Shown here: positions 16,391 to 25,015 of the stretch, piece after piece | Layout: the number at the start of each line of letters is the position of its first letter | Position numbering within the stretch: the first letter of the stretch is position 1 | NCBI RefSeq assembly: GCF_022378335.1 | Contig: NZ_JAIQCI010000020.1 | Location: 182,436 to 246,435, forward strand | Length of the DNA stretch: 64,000 nucleotides | Direction of reading: 5' to 3' | DNA from: Croceicoccus hydrothermalis | GTDB lineage: Bacteria > Pseudomonadota > Alphaproteobacteria > Sphingomonadales > Sphingomonadaceae | Notes under the pieces: generated by a model | What the model was told of the DNA's origin: nothing | Seen by the model: the letters and a program-made list of their open reading frames with translations, nothing else | Databases searched by the model: none | Program-made: the position numbers and the translations under genes

Positions 16391-18061
16391 TCATTCCGAA
16401 ATTCCCAGTTCGGCCATCAATTGCTGGCGCAACTTGAACTTCTGGATCTTGGACGCCGACATTGGCCAGTCGTCAACATAGCGGATATGGCGCGGCACCT
16501 TGAAGGAAGCGATCCTTTCCTTGGCAAAGGCGATCAGTTCCGCTTCATCGGGGCGCATGCCGTTCGCCAGCTTGACGAAGGCTGCCGGCACTTCTGCCAG
16601 CCGTTCATCAGGGATGCCGATCACTTGAGACAATTCGACCGCTTCGTGAGTGTCGAGAATGGCCTCGACCTCGGCAGCGGCAACATTCTCGCCACCGACC
16701 TTCAGCATATCCTTGAAACGGCCATGGAACTGCATGTGGCCATCGGCGTCGATCGAACCAATATCACCGCTGTGATACCAGCCATCCGCGTCTATCACCT
16801 CTGCCGTTTTCACCGGATCGCGGTGGTAGGCATCGAGCATGTTGTAGCCCTTTATCAGCACTTCCCCGCGTTCACCCGTCGGCACATCCTGCCCGGTTTC
16901 TGTATCCACGATGCGCACCGATACGCCCTTGAGCGGATAGCCCAGCGTCTTGAAACCCATCTCCGGGTCCATGTCATAACCGCCGGTGGTCACGATTCCG
17001 CTGGCTTCCGACATGCCGAAGGTGCCTACTTGCAAGGCGTTGGGCATCTTGCGGCGATATGCGTCGCCGATTGACTGGGGCATCTGGCAGAAACAGCTGT
17101 TCATCAGCCGCACGCTGCTCATGTCGGTCTTGTCCCAATCGCAGTGGGCGATCATGGCCTGGTGGAAGGTGACGAAGGGCAGGAACAGCATGGTCGCGCG
17201 TTCCGCCTCAATCTGTCGTAGGCTTTCGCCCGCATCGAAATGCGGCTGGCCGATGAATGTGCCGCCAACCTCCACCGCGCCCAGCATCGCCAGCATGGCG
17301 GCGATATGGAACAGCGGCATGGGCGACCACACGCGCTCGTCTTCCTTGAAGGCCCAGCGGTTGCGGGCAAGGTTGCTGGCTTCGCGTGAGATCGCTTCGT
17401 TCGACAGCAGGCAGCCCTTGGGGTTGGCCGATGTCCCCGAAGTATACAGGATCATGCAGGTATCGCGCAGGCGCACCGAAAGCCGGGCATCATGCACAAG
17501 GCTTTCGTCAACACCTTGCGCGGCGGCATCGAAAGCCTGCTGGTCGATAAAGCCGGGTGCCTGCTTGCCGCCGCTGAGGACAAGGCGCCGCAGCAACGGC
17601 GCCTGCGACACATGCAGCGCCGCGGGATCCTTGCACTCGCGGATTTCGGGGAAGGCTTCGGCCAGGCGCGTGGTGAAATCGACGAAATCATCGGCCTCAC
17701 TGTTGGTGACGACCGCCACAAGGTCTGCATTTTCGACCACGTAGGCAATTTCGGGCGCGCGATAGCGGGCATTCATCAGCACTGAAACGCCACCAACCAT
17801 GGAGACCGCAAACAGCGTTTCCACGAAATCGATGCCGGAAGGCAGCAGAATGCCGACATGGTCACCCTGCTTGATTCCCAGTCCGATCAGGCCGCGTGCG
17901 CGGTGCAGCACCGATTGCACGACATCGTCGTAGCTGCGCCTGCCCGCAGGAAAGACCAGCGCTTCTTTTTCTGGATGGGCATCCCAGGCCTTGAGCAGCA
18001 TGTCTGCAAGCGGACTTACGCTGATCCGAATACTGGACGCATCCTCGCCATTACCAGACAC
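16391..18061 (-). CDS. AMP-dependent acyl-CoA synthetase/ligase
   Basis: About 556 residues. ANL-superfamily motifs: the P-loop-like YTSGTSANPKG, GMSEASG (A5), GWYHSGDIG (A7 Asp), GRFKDMLKVGGENV (hinge, A8) and the C-terminal catalytic Lys in ASKIQKFKLRQ. It would activate a carboxylic acid to its acyl-CoA via acyl-AMP, the entry step to beta-oxidation. I chose GTG at 18061 because GGAGGAGG lies just upstream; ATG at 18097 would add 12 residues but has a poor ribosome site. First gene of a six-gene operon, with box 3 upstream. Confidence 0.9.
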   Translation of the reverse strand: MSGNGEDASSIRISVSPLADMLLKAWDAHPEKEALVFPAGRRSYDDVVQSVLHRARGLIGLGIKQGDHVGILLPSGIDFVETLFAVSMVGGVSVLMNARYRAPEIAYVVENADLVAVVTNSEADDFVDFTTRLAEAFPEIRECKDPAALHVSQAPLLRRLVLSGGKQAPGFIDQQAFDAAAQGVDESLVHDARLSVRLRDTCMILYTSGTSANPKGCLLSNEAISREASNLARNRWAFKEDERVWSPMPLFHIAAMLAMLGAVEVGGTFIGQPHFDAGESLRQIEAERATMLFLPFVTFHQAMIAHCDWDKTDMSSVRLMNSCFCQMPQSIGDAYRRKMPNALQVGTFGMSEASGIVTTGGYDMDPEMGFKTLGYPLKGVSVRIVDTETGQDVPTGERGEVLIKGYNMLDAYHRDPVKTAEVIDADGWYHSGDIGSIDADGHMQFHGRFKDMLKVGGENVAAAEVEAILDTHEAVELSQVIGIPDERLAEVPAAFVKLANGMRPDEAELIAFAKERIASFKVPRHIRYVDDWPMSASKIQKFKLRQQLMAELGISE

Positions 18062-18126
18062 GCGTGCCTCCTCCAATTCCTGCCCAACTTCGCGCATCTT
18101 ACTTCAGTCCAAGAGCCACCAGTTCC

Positions 18127-18142
18127 CCTCTCCAAGGATAGG
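18127..18142. promoter_or_regulatory. Putative operator box 3 (CCTCTC-CAAG-GATAGG)
   Basis: Exact match to CCTNYC-N4-GRNAGG in the short gap between the SDR ending at 18162 and the acyl-CoA ligase, 66 bp upstream of the ligase start at 18061. The CAAG spacer is shared with the box at 37309. Confidence 0.55.
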
Positions 18143-18161
18143 GACGGTGGGAATTGCAGTT

Positions 18162-18941
18162 CTATCCGCAGCCAGCCGCGCCGCCATCGACGGGCAGCGC
18201 GACGCCGGTGATGTAGGCACCGGCACGGGAAGAGAGGTAAACCACCGAACCGGCGATTTCGTCCGCGCGACCCAGCCGGCCCATCGGGATCTTGGCCAGC
18301 ACTGCCGGGTCAACCTCGTCCTCATCACGCAGGTGAGCAGTCATCTTCGTGGGGAAGAAACCCGGAACCAGCGCGTTCACATTGATGTTGCGGTCCGCCA
18401 GATCGCCCGCGAGATCGCGGCTCAACATGTGGATCGCGGCTTTGCTCGCCGAATAGGAATAGGCGGAGAGGCGGGCGGTCTTCAGGCCCGCGACAGAGCC
18501 GATGTTGATGATGCGGGCGGGATCGTCACTCGTTCCGCCTGCTTCCAGCGCGGGCAGCAGTTCGCGGATCAGGGTGAAAGGCGCCTGCACGTTCACCATC
18601 ATCACGCCCGGCCAGGCCTTGTCGGGAAAATCATCCAGCTTTCCGCCCCAGGTCTTTCCCGCGTTGTTGACCAGGATATGCAACTTGTTGCCGAATTCGG
18701 CCTGTACCCGCGCGGCCAGATCGACCGCGGCTTCGGCGCTGGAAAGGTCGCAGGGCAGGGAGATGCAGGTTCCCAGCGAGGACATTTCCTCTGCCGCCGC
18801 GTTGCAGATGTCTTCCTTGCGCGAGGTGATGGCAACAGTTGCGCCGGCTTTCAGCAGGCCCTCTGCAATCATGCGCCCAAGGCCCTGGGCACCGCCGGTC
18901 ACCAGCGCCACCTTCCCTGTCAGGTCAAACAGCTCGTTCAT
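18162..18941 (-). CDS. Short-chain dehydrogenase/reductase (SDR)
   Basis: 259 residues. TGGAQGLG near residue 15, NNAG near 92, catalytic Ser in INIGSVAG and YSASK, C-terminal GAYITGVALPVDGG. Closely resembles the SDR at 12290 (same length class and the shared GRMIAEGL segment), so the acyl-CoA dehydrogenase/SDR pair seems duplicated within the window. Its ATG overlaps the stop of the MDR oxidoreductase (ATGA). Last gene of the three-gene unit 21124-18162. Confidence 0.88.
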   Translation of the reverse strand: MNELFDLTGKVALVTGGAQGLGRMIAEGLLKAGATVAITSRKEDICNAAAEEMSSLGTCISLPCDLSSAEAAVDLAARVQAEFGNKLHILVNNAGKTWGGKLDDFPDKAWPGVMMVNVQAPFTLIRELLPALEAGGTSDDPARIINIGSVAGLKTARLSAYSYSASKAAIHMLSRDLAGDLADRNINVNALVPGFFPTKMTAHLRDEDEVDPAVLAKIPMGRLGRADEIAGSVVYLSSRAGAYITGVALPVDGGAAGCG

Positions 18942-19939
18942 ACGGTGATTGCCACCTTGCCGAACTTGTGATCGTTTTCGAGGTAAAGCAGCGCCTTGTC
19001 GGCCTCTGCCAGCGGGAATGTCTTTTCGATCACCGGGCGAATGTTGTGCTTGTCGATGAAGGCCAGCATGTTGCGGAAATCTTCCGGATCACCGACCTGG
19101 CTGCCAACGATGCTAGCGCTCTTCAGGAACACCCCTGTCGCAGTGATCTCGAACTTGTCGCCCGCAGTGGAGCCATAGATCACGATCCGCGCGCCGGGCT
19201 TGATGGCCCGGATATAGTTGGCATAGCTCGGCCCCGGTGCGCCATCGAGCACCACGTCGATCCCGCCGGTCATCGGGCCGACTTTCTTGCGCCATTCAGG
19301 ATCGGTGTAGAGCAGGCCGTCAACCGCGCCCATGCTCTTGGCCCGTTCGATCACTTCCTCGCTTTCGCCGGTGACATAGACCTTGCAGCCCAGCGCCACG
19401 GCATAGACCAGCCCAAAGGTTGCCACGCCGCCGCCGACGCCGCTGATCAGCACGGTGTCGGTGGACTGTAGCTGGCCCTTGAACATCAGCGCCCGCCAGG
19501 CGGTCAGCCCGGTGAGGATCGATGCCGCGGCCTCTTCCCAGCTCATGCCCGCAGGCTTGGGGGCAAGGTTGTCAGCCGGAACGCAGACATACTCCGCGAT
19601 CGTGCCGGGATGCGGCATGCCCAGAAGGCCGAATTCGGCTTGCGGTGCATGGCGGTTTGGTCCCCAGTCGCGGCCCGGGTAAAGCACCACCTCGTCGCCG
19701 ATGTTTACGCCTTCGACGCCATCACCGATCATGTCGACCACACCGGCGCCATCGCAGCCCATCGTGCACGGGGTAACCATGCCGGGATAGAGACCGCGTG
19801 AAATCCACATTTCACGGTGGTTCATCGATGCTGCTTTGATCGCCACGCGCACTTCGCCGGTTGCGGGTTCGGGCGTTTCCACATCGGCGACCCGAACGGA
19901 TTCGGGACCGTCTGTGGTTTCAAGCAAGAGAGCTTTCAT
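18938..19939 (-). CDS. Zinc-independent MDR alcohol dehydrogenase/quinone-oxidoreductase family
   Basis: 333 residues, medium-chain dehydrogenase fold. An N-terminal GroES-like domain (KAASMNHREMWISRGLYPG; GCDGAGVVDMIGDGV) and a Rossmann domain with SGVGGGVATFG near residue 168. The structural-zinc Cys cluster is missing, as in quinone reductase-type or enoyl reductase-type MDR proteins. It would reduce or oxidise an enone or alcohol with NADPH. Located between an acyl-CoA dehydrogenase (21 bp upstream) and an SDR (ATGA-coupled). Confidence 0.85.
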   Translation of the reverse strand: MKALLLETTDGPESVRVADVETPEPATGEVRVAIKAASMNHREMWISRGLYPGMVTPCTMGCDGAGVVDMIGDGVEGVNIGDEVVLYPGRDWGPNRHAPQAEFGLLGMPHPGTIAEYVCVPADNLAPKPAGMSWEEAAASILTGLTAWRALMFKGQLQSTDTVLISGVGGGVATFGLVYAVALGCKVYVTGESEEVIERAKSMGAVDGLLYTDPEWRKKVGPMTGGIDVVLDGAPGPSYANYIRAIKPGARIVIYGSTAGDKFEITATGVFLKSASIVGSQVGDPEDFRNMLAFIDKHNIRPVIEKTFPLAEADKALLYLENDHKFGKVAITV

Positions 19940-19960
19940 GTGAGCAAAGTCCTTTTGTGA

Positions 19961-21124
19961 TCAGTAGGAGCGGGGAAGGCCAAGCGACTGGGCAATGCCG
20001 TTCTTGACCATCTCGTTGGTGATTGGGCCGATCCGCCACAGGCGGCTGTCACGCCAGTATCGCTGCATGTCGGTCTCGGCTGAATAGCCCATGCCGCCCA
20101 GCATCTGGATGCCAAGGTCTGCGGCCTGGTTAGCGGCTTCGGAAGCGTGCAGCTTGAGCATGTTCGCTTCGTTGCCCACCGGCTCTCCGCGGGCTTGTTT
20201 CGAGGCGCAGTAATAGAGAAGCAGCTCGGTCGTCTTCTGCGCAGTCGCGATATCGGCGATGTAATGCTGCAGGGCCTGGAATTCGCCAATAAACCGGCCG
20301 AATGCCTTGCGCTGCATGACGTAAGCCAGCGCATCCTCCAGCACACCGTCGATCACGCCGAGGCAAAATGCGCCGACCATGATGCGTTCGTTGTTCAGCG
20401 TGGGAAGCAGCGTGTACCAGGCGTTGTGCGGCTCGGCGAGGACGTTCTCGTCAGCCACGAACACGTTATCGTAAACGACGGTGCAACTGCCCATCGAACG
20501 CATGCCCAGCTTGGGCAGCGGGGTGATCGATACGCCCTGCGAATCTGCCGGAACCCAGAACAGCGTCAGCCCCTGGTGTGCCTTTTCAACGGTCTTGTCG
20601 GAACGGGCGATACACAGGAGATAATCCGCCACATGGGCAGACGAGCTCCAGATCTTTTCGCCGTTGAGTACCCAGCCGCCGTCAACCCGCTCTGCAGTGG
20701 TTGCCATACTGCCGAGAAGGTCTGTGCCGCCGCCAGGCTCAGTGAAAGAAATGGCCGCCTTCAATTCACCGGCGGCGATCCTGGGCAGGTACTTGGCCTT
20801 CTGTTCCTCAGAGCCGTAAAGGCCGATGGATTTCGATCCCGCGAACGAGGTGATGCCCCAGATCCATGAAAGCCCGCCCAACGATCGTGCCAGTTCGCGT
20901 GCCAGCACCATCTGCATCAGCACATCGCCGCCCTGGCCACCGAATTCCTCGTCAATTCCAACGCCGTGCAGGCCTGCTTCGGTGAACTTGTCCCACAGGG
21001 CATGCGGATAATTGTCTTCATCGGCTTCCAGCTCGCGCGCCGAATCCTTGGGGCACTCGTTGTCCACCCAGCGCCTGATCACGTCGCGAAACGCGCTGTG
21101 TTCTTCTGGTAGATCAAAGTCCAT
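19961..21124 (-). CDS. Acyl-CoA dehydrogenase (IVD-type catalytic Glu)
   Basis: 387 residues, the same length as the paralogue at 11076 and alignable without gaps. Middle-domain motif ISFTEPGGGTD; C-terminal GGMGYSAETDMQRYWRD. The YEGT-type Glu of MCAD is replaced by GPIT, while Glu246 in LNNERIMV matches the isovaleryl-CoA-dehydrogenase position. GGGAGAG precedes the ATG at 21124. First gene of its operon, transcribed divergently from the MalT-like regulator with a perfect palindrome between them. Likely oxidises a branched or polycyclic acyl-CoA. Confidence 0.9.
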   Translation of the reverse strand: MDFDLPEEHSAFRDVIRRWVDNECPKDSARELEADEDNYPHALWDKFTEAGLHGVGIDEEFGGQGGDVLMQMVLARELARSLGGLSWIWGITSFAGSKSIGLYGSEEQKAKYLPRIAAGELKAAISFTEPGGGTDLLGSMATTAERVDGGWVLNGEKIWSSSAHVADYLLCIARSDKTVEKAHQGLTLFWVPADSQGVSITPLPKLGMRSMGSCTVVYDNVFVADENVLAEPHNAWYTLLPTLNNERIMVGAFCLGVIDGVLEDALAYVMQRKAFGRFIGEFQALQHYIADIATAQKTTELLLYYCASKQARGEPVGNEANMLKLHASEAANQAADLGIQMLGGMGYSAETDMQRYWRDSRLWRIGPITNEMVKNGIAQSLGLPRSY

Positions 21125-21202
21125 TTAGCTCTCCCAACGCCCGATCCGCACGCAGCGGGCGCTCCTTTGATTACAGGGTGTAGGGAAACCTGCCTGTCAA
21201 AA

Positions 21203-21218
21203 CCTATCTGCGGATAGG
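21203..21218. promoter_or_regulatory. Operator box 4, perfect palindrome (CCTATC-TGCG-GATAGG)
   Basis: Perfect 6-4-6 inverted repeat in the 187-bp divergent region between the acyl-CoA dehydrogenase (start 21124, 79 bp away) and the MalT-like regulator (start 21312, 94 bp away). It is the most symmetrical of the box family in this window and is extended by AA on both outer sides (AACC...GGAA). Its position suggests control of both genes, including possible autoregulation. Confidence 0.65.
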
Positions 21219-21311
21219 AAATGACCCTTGCAAGACCTGTTTCGGTGGAGGATAAGGGATCTTGAAGTTGGCAGAACAGACCAACCGGGATGTGGGAAGA
21301 GGTTTGCGAGA

Positions 21312-23981
21312 ATGGGCGTAGTCCAGACGACCATAGTGCCGCCGCGTTCGGCGCGCGTATATGTTAAGCGTGACAGGATCGAGACCCTGGCGGGCAAGAT
21401 CGGCGATTATCGCGCGGTAACGGTCATTGCGCCCGCCGGTTTCGGGAAAACCACGGCCATGCTGCGCTGGGCCGATGTGCTTTCCGAAAGCGGCCGTTCG
21501 GTGCTTTGGATTGCGGCGCGGGCCGGAATCGACAGCCTGGAAACCTTCCTTGAAGCCTTGTCGCAGGCCTGCACCGTGGCGGGACTGGGGGTTGCATCCA
21601 CCGATCCGCGATCATGGTTTGTGGAACTGGGCAAGCGATCCGGTTCAGCACCGATCCTGTTCATCGACGATGGCCAGTTGCTGCCCAAGGAAGTGCACGA
21701 ATTTGTAGAGCAGCTTATCTTCAGCTCGCGCGATGGCCTGACCACCGTGATTGCTTCGCGCGGAGAAAACGAAGTGCACCTCGCCCGGCTGAGGTCGCTG
21801 GGATACCTTCTGGAAATCGGCATGCAGGACCTGTCCTTCGATGCCGAAGAGGCAAGCACCCTGTTGCGGCAGGAGATTGGCTCTAAGCCCACTGCCTCGC
21901 AGATACAGCGCATGATTTCGGATACGCAGGGTTGGGCAGCCGGCCTTATCCTCGCCTCGCAAACCTGGCACAAGGACAGCCTGCGCGAGGAAAAGCCGGA
22001 AAGGGCGGAGAGTCGGCTGCGTTATGAATACGCCAGCTATTTCCACGAGGAAGTGGTGGAGGGCCTGCCCAACGAACTGCGCAACTTCATCATCGATACG
22101 TCCATCCTGAAGGAACTCACACCTTCTGCCTGTGCGGCGGTGATCGGCCAGAACGAAGCGCGCCACTACCTTGACGAGGCGTTCGAGCGCGGCCTGTTCC
22201 TGATCGAGCTGGATCGCGAACTCGGCGAATATCGCCACTATAAGCTGTTTCGTGAGATGGTGCGTGGACGGTTGACCAAACTGGCGCCGCAACGGGCAGC
22301 GGAATTGCATCGCCGCGCCAGCCGCTTCTATGCGGAATCGGGCAATTACCATTTGGCGCTGGAACATGCAGAGCAAAGCGCCGATCAGGAATTTCTGGCG
22401 ACGCAGATCGAAAATCTGGCCGAACAGATGATCTATGCGGGTCTGCTGCAACGGTTGGACGAACTGGCGAGCCAATTGCCCTGGCAAGTTATCGAGGACA
22501 AGCCTGCAATCCTGCTGGCAATGTCGTGGCGGCGCAGCAGGCGGCTGGCTTTCAGTTCGGCTGAACGGATGATCGAGGCTGCGGAACAGGCGATCGAGGC
22601 CAAGGTCGAGTCGGGTGAACTCGATGCCTACTCCGCGCGGCAGCTGAATTTCCACGTCCGCCACAGAAAGCTGATGCTGGAAGCTGCGCGCGACAACATG
22701 GTGGCTGTGGAAGAGGGTTGCGGGCCCTTGCTGGCCGATCTGGGTGACGACCATCCCTATCTCAGCTGCACGCTGCTGGCACAGCTCTTGTCTGCACGTC
22801 GTGAACTTTATCACTTCCATGACATGCTGCGACTGGAAGGCGAACTGCGCAAGGCGCTGGCCCGGCCTGGTTCGACCTTCGCATCTATCGCTCTGAAATC
22901 CTCCGTTGCGCCCACGCTTGTTGCGCAAGGCAAGACCGAGACCGCCAAGCAATTCCTGCGCGAGGCCCAGGAAATTGCCCGTCAGCGTGAAAACGAAGTG
23001 CCGGGGCTGGGCGCCTTGCCGGCCTTGCCCATGGCGGAAATCCTCTACGAATGCGGGGAACTGGAGGAAGCCGGCAGCCTGGTCGATCAGTATATGCCAT
23101 CGATCAGGCAATGGGGTTTTGTCGACCAGGTGGCTTCGGGATATCTGGTGCGTGCCCGGCTTTCCGCTGCGGAGGGCGATCTTGCATCGGCCTTGTCGGT
23201 TCTGGAAGACGCCCACCTCGTGGCCATCGAATGTGGCCTTGACCGGCTGCGGGCAATGGTGGTTTCGGAACAGGTGCGCACCCTGATCAAAAGCGGCCAG
23301 CTGGAGCAAGCCGAAAACCTCTTCTATTCTTGCGATCTGGTAGCCGAGGGCGAACCCGTCCCCACGCTGAACCCATCGCGTCTCAATGAATGGCTGGCGC
23401 TGGCCTGGTTACGGATCGAGATGCATCGTTTCCGCCTGGTGCGATCCCGCAAGGTTGCCCGGCGCTGGCTTGAATTCGTCCGGCGACGCGGGGCCGTGCG
23501 CTCGGCCCTTTCGTTCGAGCTGTTGCTGGCGGAAATCGCGGTGCTTGCAGGAAACCGTTCAGAAGCCCGCCGATCTGTCCGATCGGCTGTCGAACTGGCC
23601 GAACCCGGCGGCTGGGTGCGTCCGTTCCTGGATGAAGGGGAAGCCATCGGATCGCTGATCATCGAGGCCTATGGCAGTGGCCCGATACTGGATAACCCGG
23701 TCGACAGGTTTGCAGACCGGCTTGTGCGCTCGCTCAAGGGCAATCCGCAGATCGAGGATGAGGACGGCGAGGAATTCGGGCCGAGTGGCGGCCTTTCGCT
23801 GCGCGAAATCGAAATCCTCACGCAAGTCAGTGGCGGTTTGCGCAACCGCGAAATCGGTGATCGCCTTGGCCTGACTGAAGGCACCGTGAAGTGGTACATG
23901 CAGCAAATCTACGACAAGCTGGGCGTGCGCCGCCGCCCGCAAGCCGTGCTGCGAGCCAGACAGCTGGGGATTTTGTCCTGA
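21312..23981 (+). CDS. MalT-like large LuxR-family transcriptional regulator
   Basis: 889 residues. The N-terminal STAND-type ATPase has a Walker A APAGFGKTT (residues 40-48) and a Walker B-like ILFIDDGQ near 120. The middle is a long helical TPR-like region (about 350-790). The C-terminus is a LuxR/NarL HTH (LSLREIEILTQVSGGLRNREIGDRLG, then GTVKWYMQQIYDKL; about 825-885). Such proteins are ligand- and ATP-dependent activators. I chose ATG at 21312, preceded by GGAAGAGG; the frame is open to 21228. It is the only large regulator in the window and sits in the middle of the operons, so it is a good candidate for binding the repeated palindromic boxes (inference). Confidence 0.9.
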   Translation: MGVVQTTIVPPRSARVYVKRDRIETLAGKIGDYRAVTVIAPAGFGKTTAMLRWADVLSESGRSVLWIAARAGIDSLETFLEALSQACTVAGLGVASTDPRSWFVELGKRSGSAPILFIDDGQLLPKEVHEFVEQLIFSSRDGLTTVIASRGENEVHLARLRSLGYLLEIGMQDLSFDAEEASTLLRQEIGSKPTASQIQRMISDTQGWAAGLILASQTWHKDSLREEKPERAESRLRYEYASYFHEEVVEGLPNELRNFIIDTSILKELTPSACAAVIGQNEARHYLDEAFERGLFLIELDRELGEYRHYKLFREMVRGRLTKLAPQRAAELHRRASRFYAESGNYHLALEHAEQSADQEFLATQIENLAEQMIYAGLLQRLDELASQLPWQVIEDKPAILLAMSWRRSRRLAFSSAERMIEAAEQAIEAKVESGELDAYSARQLNFHVRHRKLMLEAARDNMVAVEEGCGPLLADLGDDHPYLSCTLLAQLLSARRELYHFHDMLRLEGELRKALARPGSTFASIALKSSVAPTLVAQGKTETAKQFLREAQEIARQRENEVPGLGALPALPMAEILYECGELEEAGSLVDQYMPSIRQWGFVDQVASGYLVRARLSAAEGDLASALSVLEDAHLVAIECGLDRLRAMVVSEQVRTLIKSGQLEQAENLFYSCDLVAEGEPVPTLNPSRLNEWLALAWLRIEMHRFRLVRSRKVARRWLEFVRRRGAVRSALSFELLLAEIAVLAGNRSEARRSVRSAVELAEPGGWVRPFLDEGEAIGSLIIEAYGSGPILDNPVDRFADRLVRSLKGNPQIEDEDGEEFGPSGGLSLREIEILTQVSGGLRNREIGDRLGLTEGTVKWYMQQIYDKLGVRRRPQAVLRARQLGILS

Positions 23982-23984
23982 GAC

Positions 23985-24000
23985 CCTATCTAAGGTTAGA
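23985..24000. promoter_or_regulatory. Degenerate operator box 5 (CCTATC-TAAG-GTTAGA)
   Basis: The left half is identical to box 4; the right half has two deviations. It lies 61 bp upstream of the GTG start at 24062 in the 80-bp gap after the regulator gene. A second imperfect site, centred near 24027 (TCCTACCCGTAGGA palindrome, 24020-24033), follows. It may drive the F420 operon. Confidence 0.35.
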
Positions 24001-24061
24001 TTGCGCTCCCTTCCGTGGCTCCTACCCGTAGGAAAATTCATATTTCTGGCGGGAGAGCATT

Positions 24062-24991
24062 GTGGCCAAGGGCAAGGTAATCATCAGTTGTGCAGTGACC
24101 GGCGCGATCCATACGCCAAGCATGTCGCCGCACCTGCCGGTGACAGCCGACGAGATCGCCGAAGCTGCCATCGGCGCAGCTGAAGCTGGCGCTGCGATCA
24201 TTCACCTGCATGCGCGCAATCCGCAGGACGGCCGCCCCGATCAGAACCCCGATCTGTACGAGCCGTTTCTGAAGGTCATCAAGCAGCGCAGCGATGCCGT
24301 GCTCAACATCACCACCGGCGGCCACCCGTCGATGGCGCTGGAGGAGCGGCTACGGCCCGCCACGCGCTTTGCCCCGGAAGTTGCCAGCCTGAACATGGGC
24401 TCGATGGGCTTTGGCCTGTTCCCCATGCTCGATCGCTACAAGGACTGGAAGCATGAGTGGGAGCCGGCCACGCTAGAGGCCTCGCGCGATCTCGTGTTCA
24501 AGAACACTTACAAGGATATCGAGGGGCTTCTGGCCCTGTTGACCCCGCTTGGCACCCGGTTCGAATTCGAATGTTACGATACCAGCCACCTCTACAACCT
24601 GGCCCATTTCCTTGATCGCGGACTGGTGAAGGCACCGCTGTTCGTGCAGACCTGCTTTGGCATCCTTGGCGGCATAGGCAGCCATCCCGATGACGTATCA
24701 CATATGAAGCGCACGGCAGACCGGCTGTTCGGCGACCAGTACGAATGGTCCGTTTTGGGCGCAGGGGCGCGGCAGATGAGCATTGTCGCCATGGCTGCGG
24801 CCATGGGCGGCAATGTGCGCGTGGGGCTGGAGGATTCGCTGTGGGCAGGGCCGGGCAGGCTGGCCGAAACCAATGCCGAACAGGTGGCAACGGCACGGTC
24901 TATCGTGGAAAGCATGGGCCTTTCCGTCGCGACGCCTGACGAAGCGCGCCAGATCCTGGACCTGAAGGGCGGCGATCGGACGAATGTCTGA
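24062..24991 (+). CDS. Beta-keto acid cleavage enzyme (BKACE, DUF849)
   Basis: 309 residues. N-terminal IISCAVTGAIHTPSMSPHLPVT, then the metal-binding HLHAR motif (His near 48 and 50) in IIHLHARNPQDGRPD, and LNITTGGHPSM. This is the Kce/BKACE TIM-barrel family, which cleaves beta-keto acids with acetyl-CoA using Zn. The start is GTG at 24062, with GGGAGAG upstream. First gene of the rightward operon leading into the F420 genes. A role in shortening a beta-keto acid intermediate is likely; the exact substrate cannot be inferred. Confidence 0.88.
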   Translation: MAKGKVIISCAVTGAIHTPSMSPHLPVTADEIAEAAIGAAEAGAAIIHLHARNPQDGRPDQNPDLYEPFLKVIKQRSDAVLNITTGGHPSMALEERLRPATRFAPEVASLNMGSMGFGLFPMLDRYKDWKHEWEPATLEASRDLVFKNTYKDIEGLLALLTPLGTRFEFECYDTSHLYNLAHFLDRGLVKAPLFVQTCFGILGGIGSHPDDVSHMKRTADRLFGDQYEWSVLGAGARQMSIVAMAAAMGGNVRVGLEDSLWAGPGRLAETNAEQVATARSIVESMGLSVATPDEARQILDLKGGDRTNV

Positions 24992-25015
24992 TCGTGGCAT
25001 GATGCATCCGCTTTC

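Noticed and set aside
24020-24033. Palindrome TCCTACCCGTAGGA upstream of the BKACE gene as a separate operator
   Set aside because: It is symmetrical but its right half fits the box consensus poorly, and it lies only 28 bp from the GTG start. I mention it with box 5 rather than listing it as its own site.
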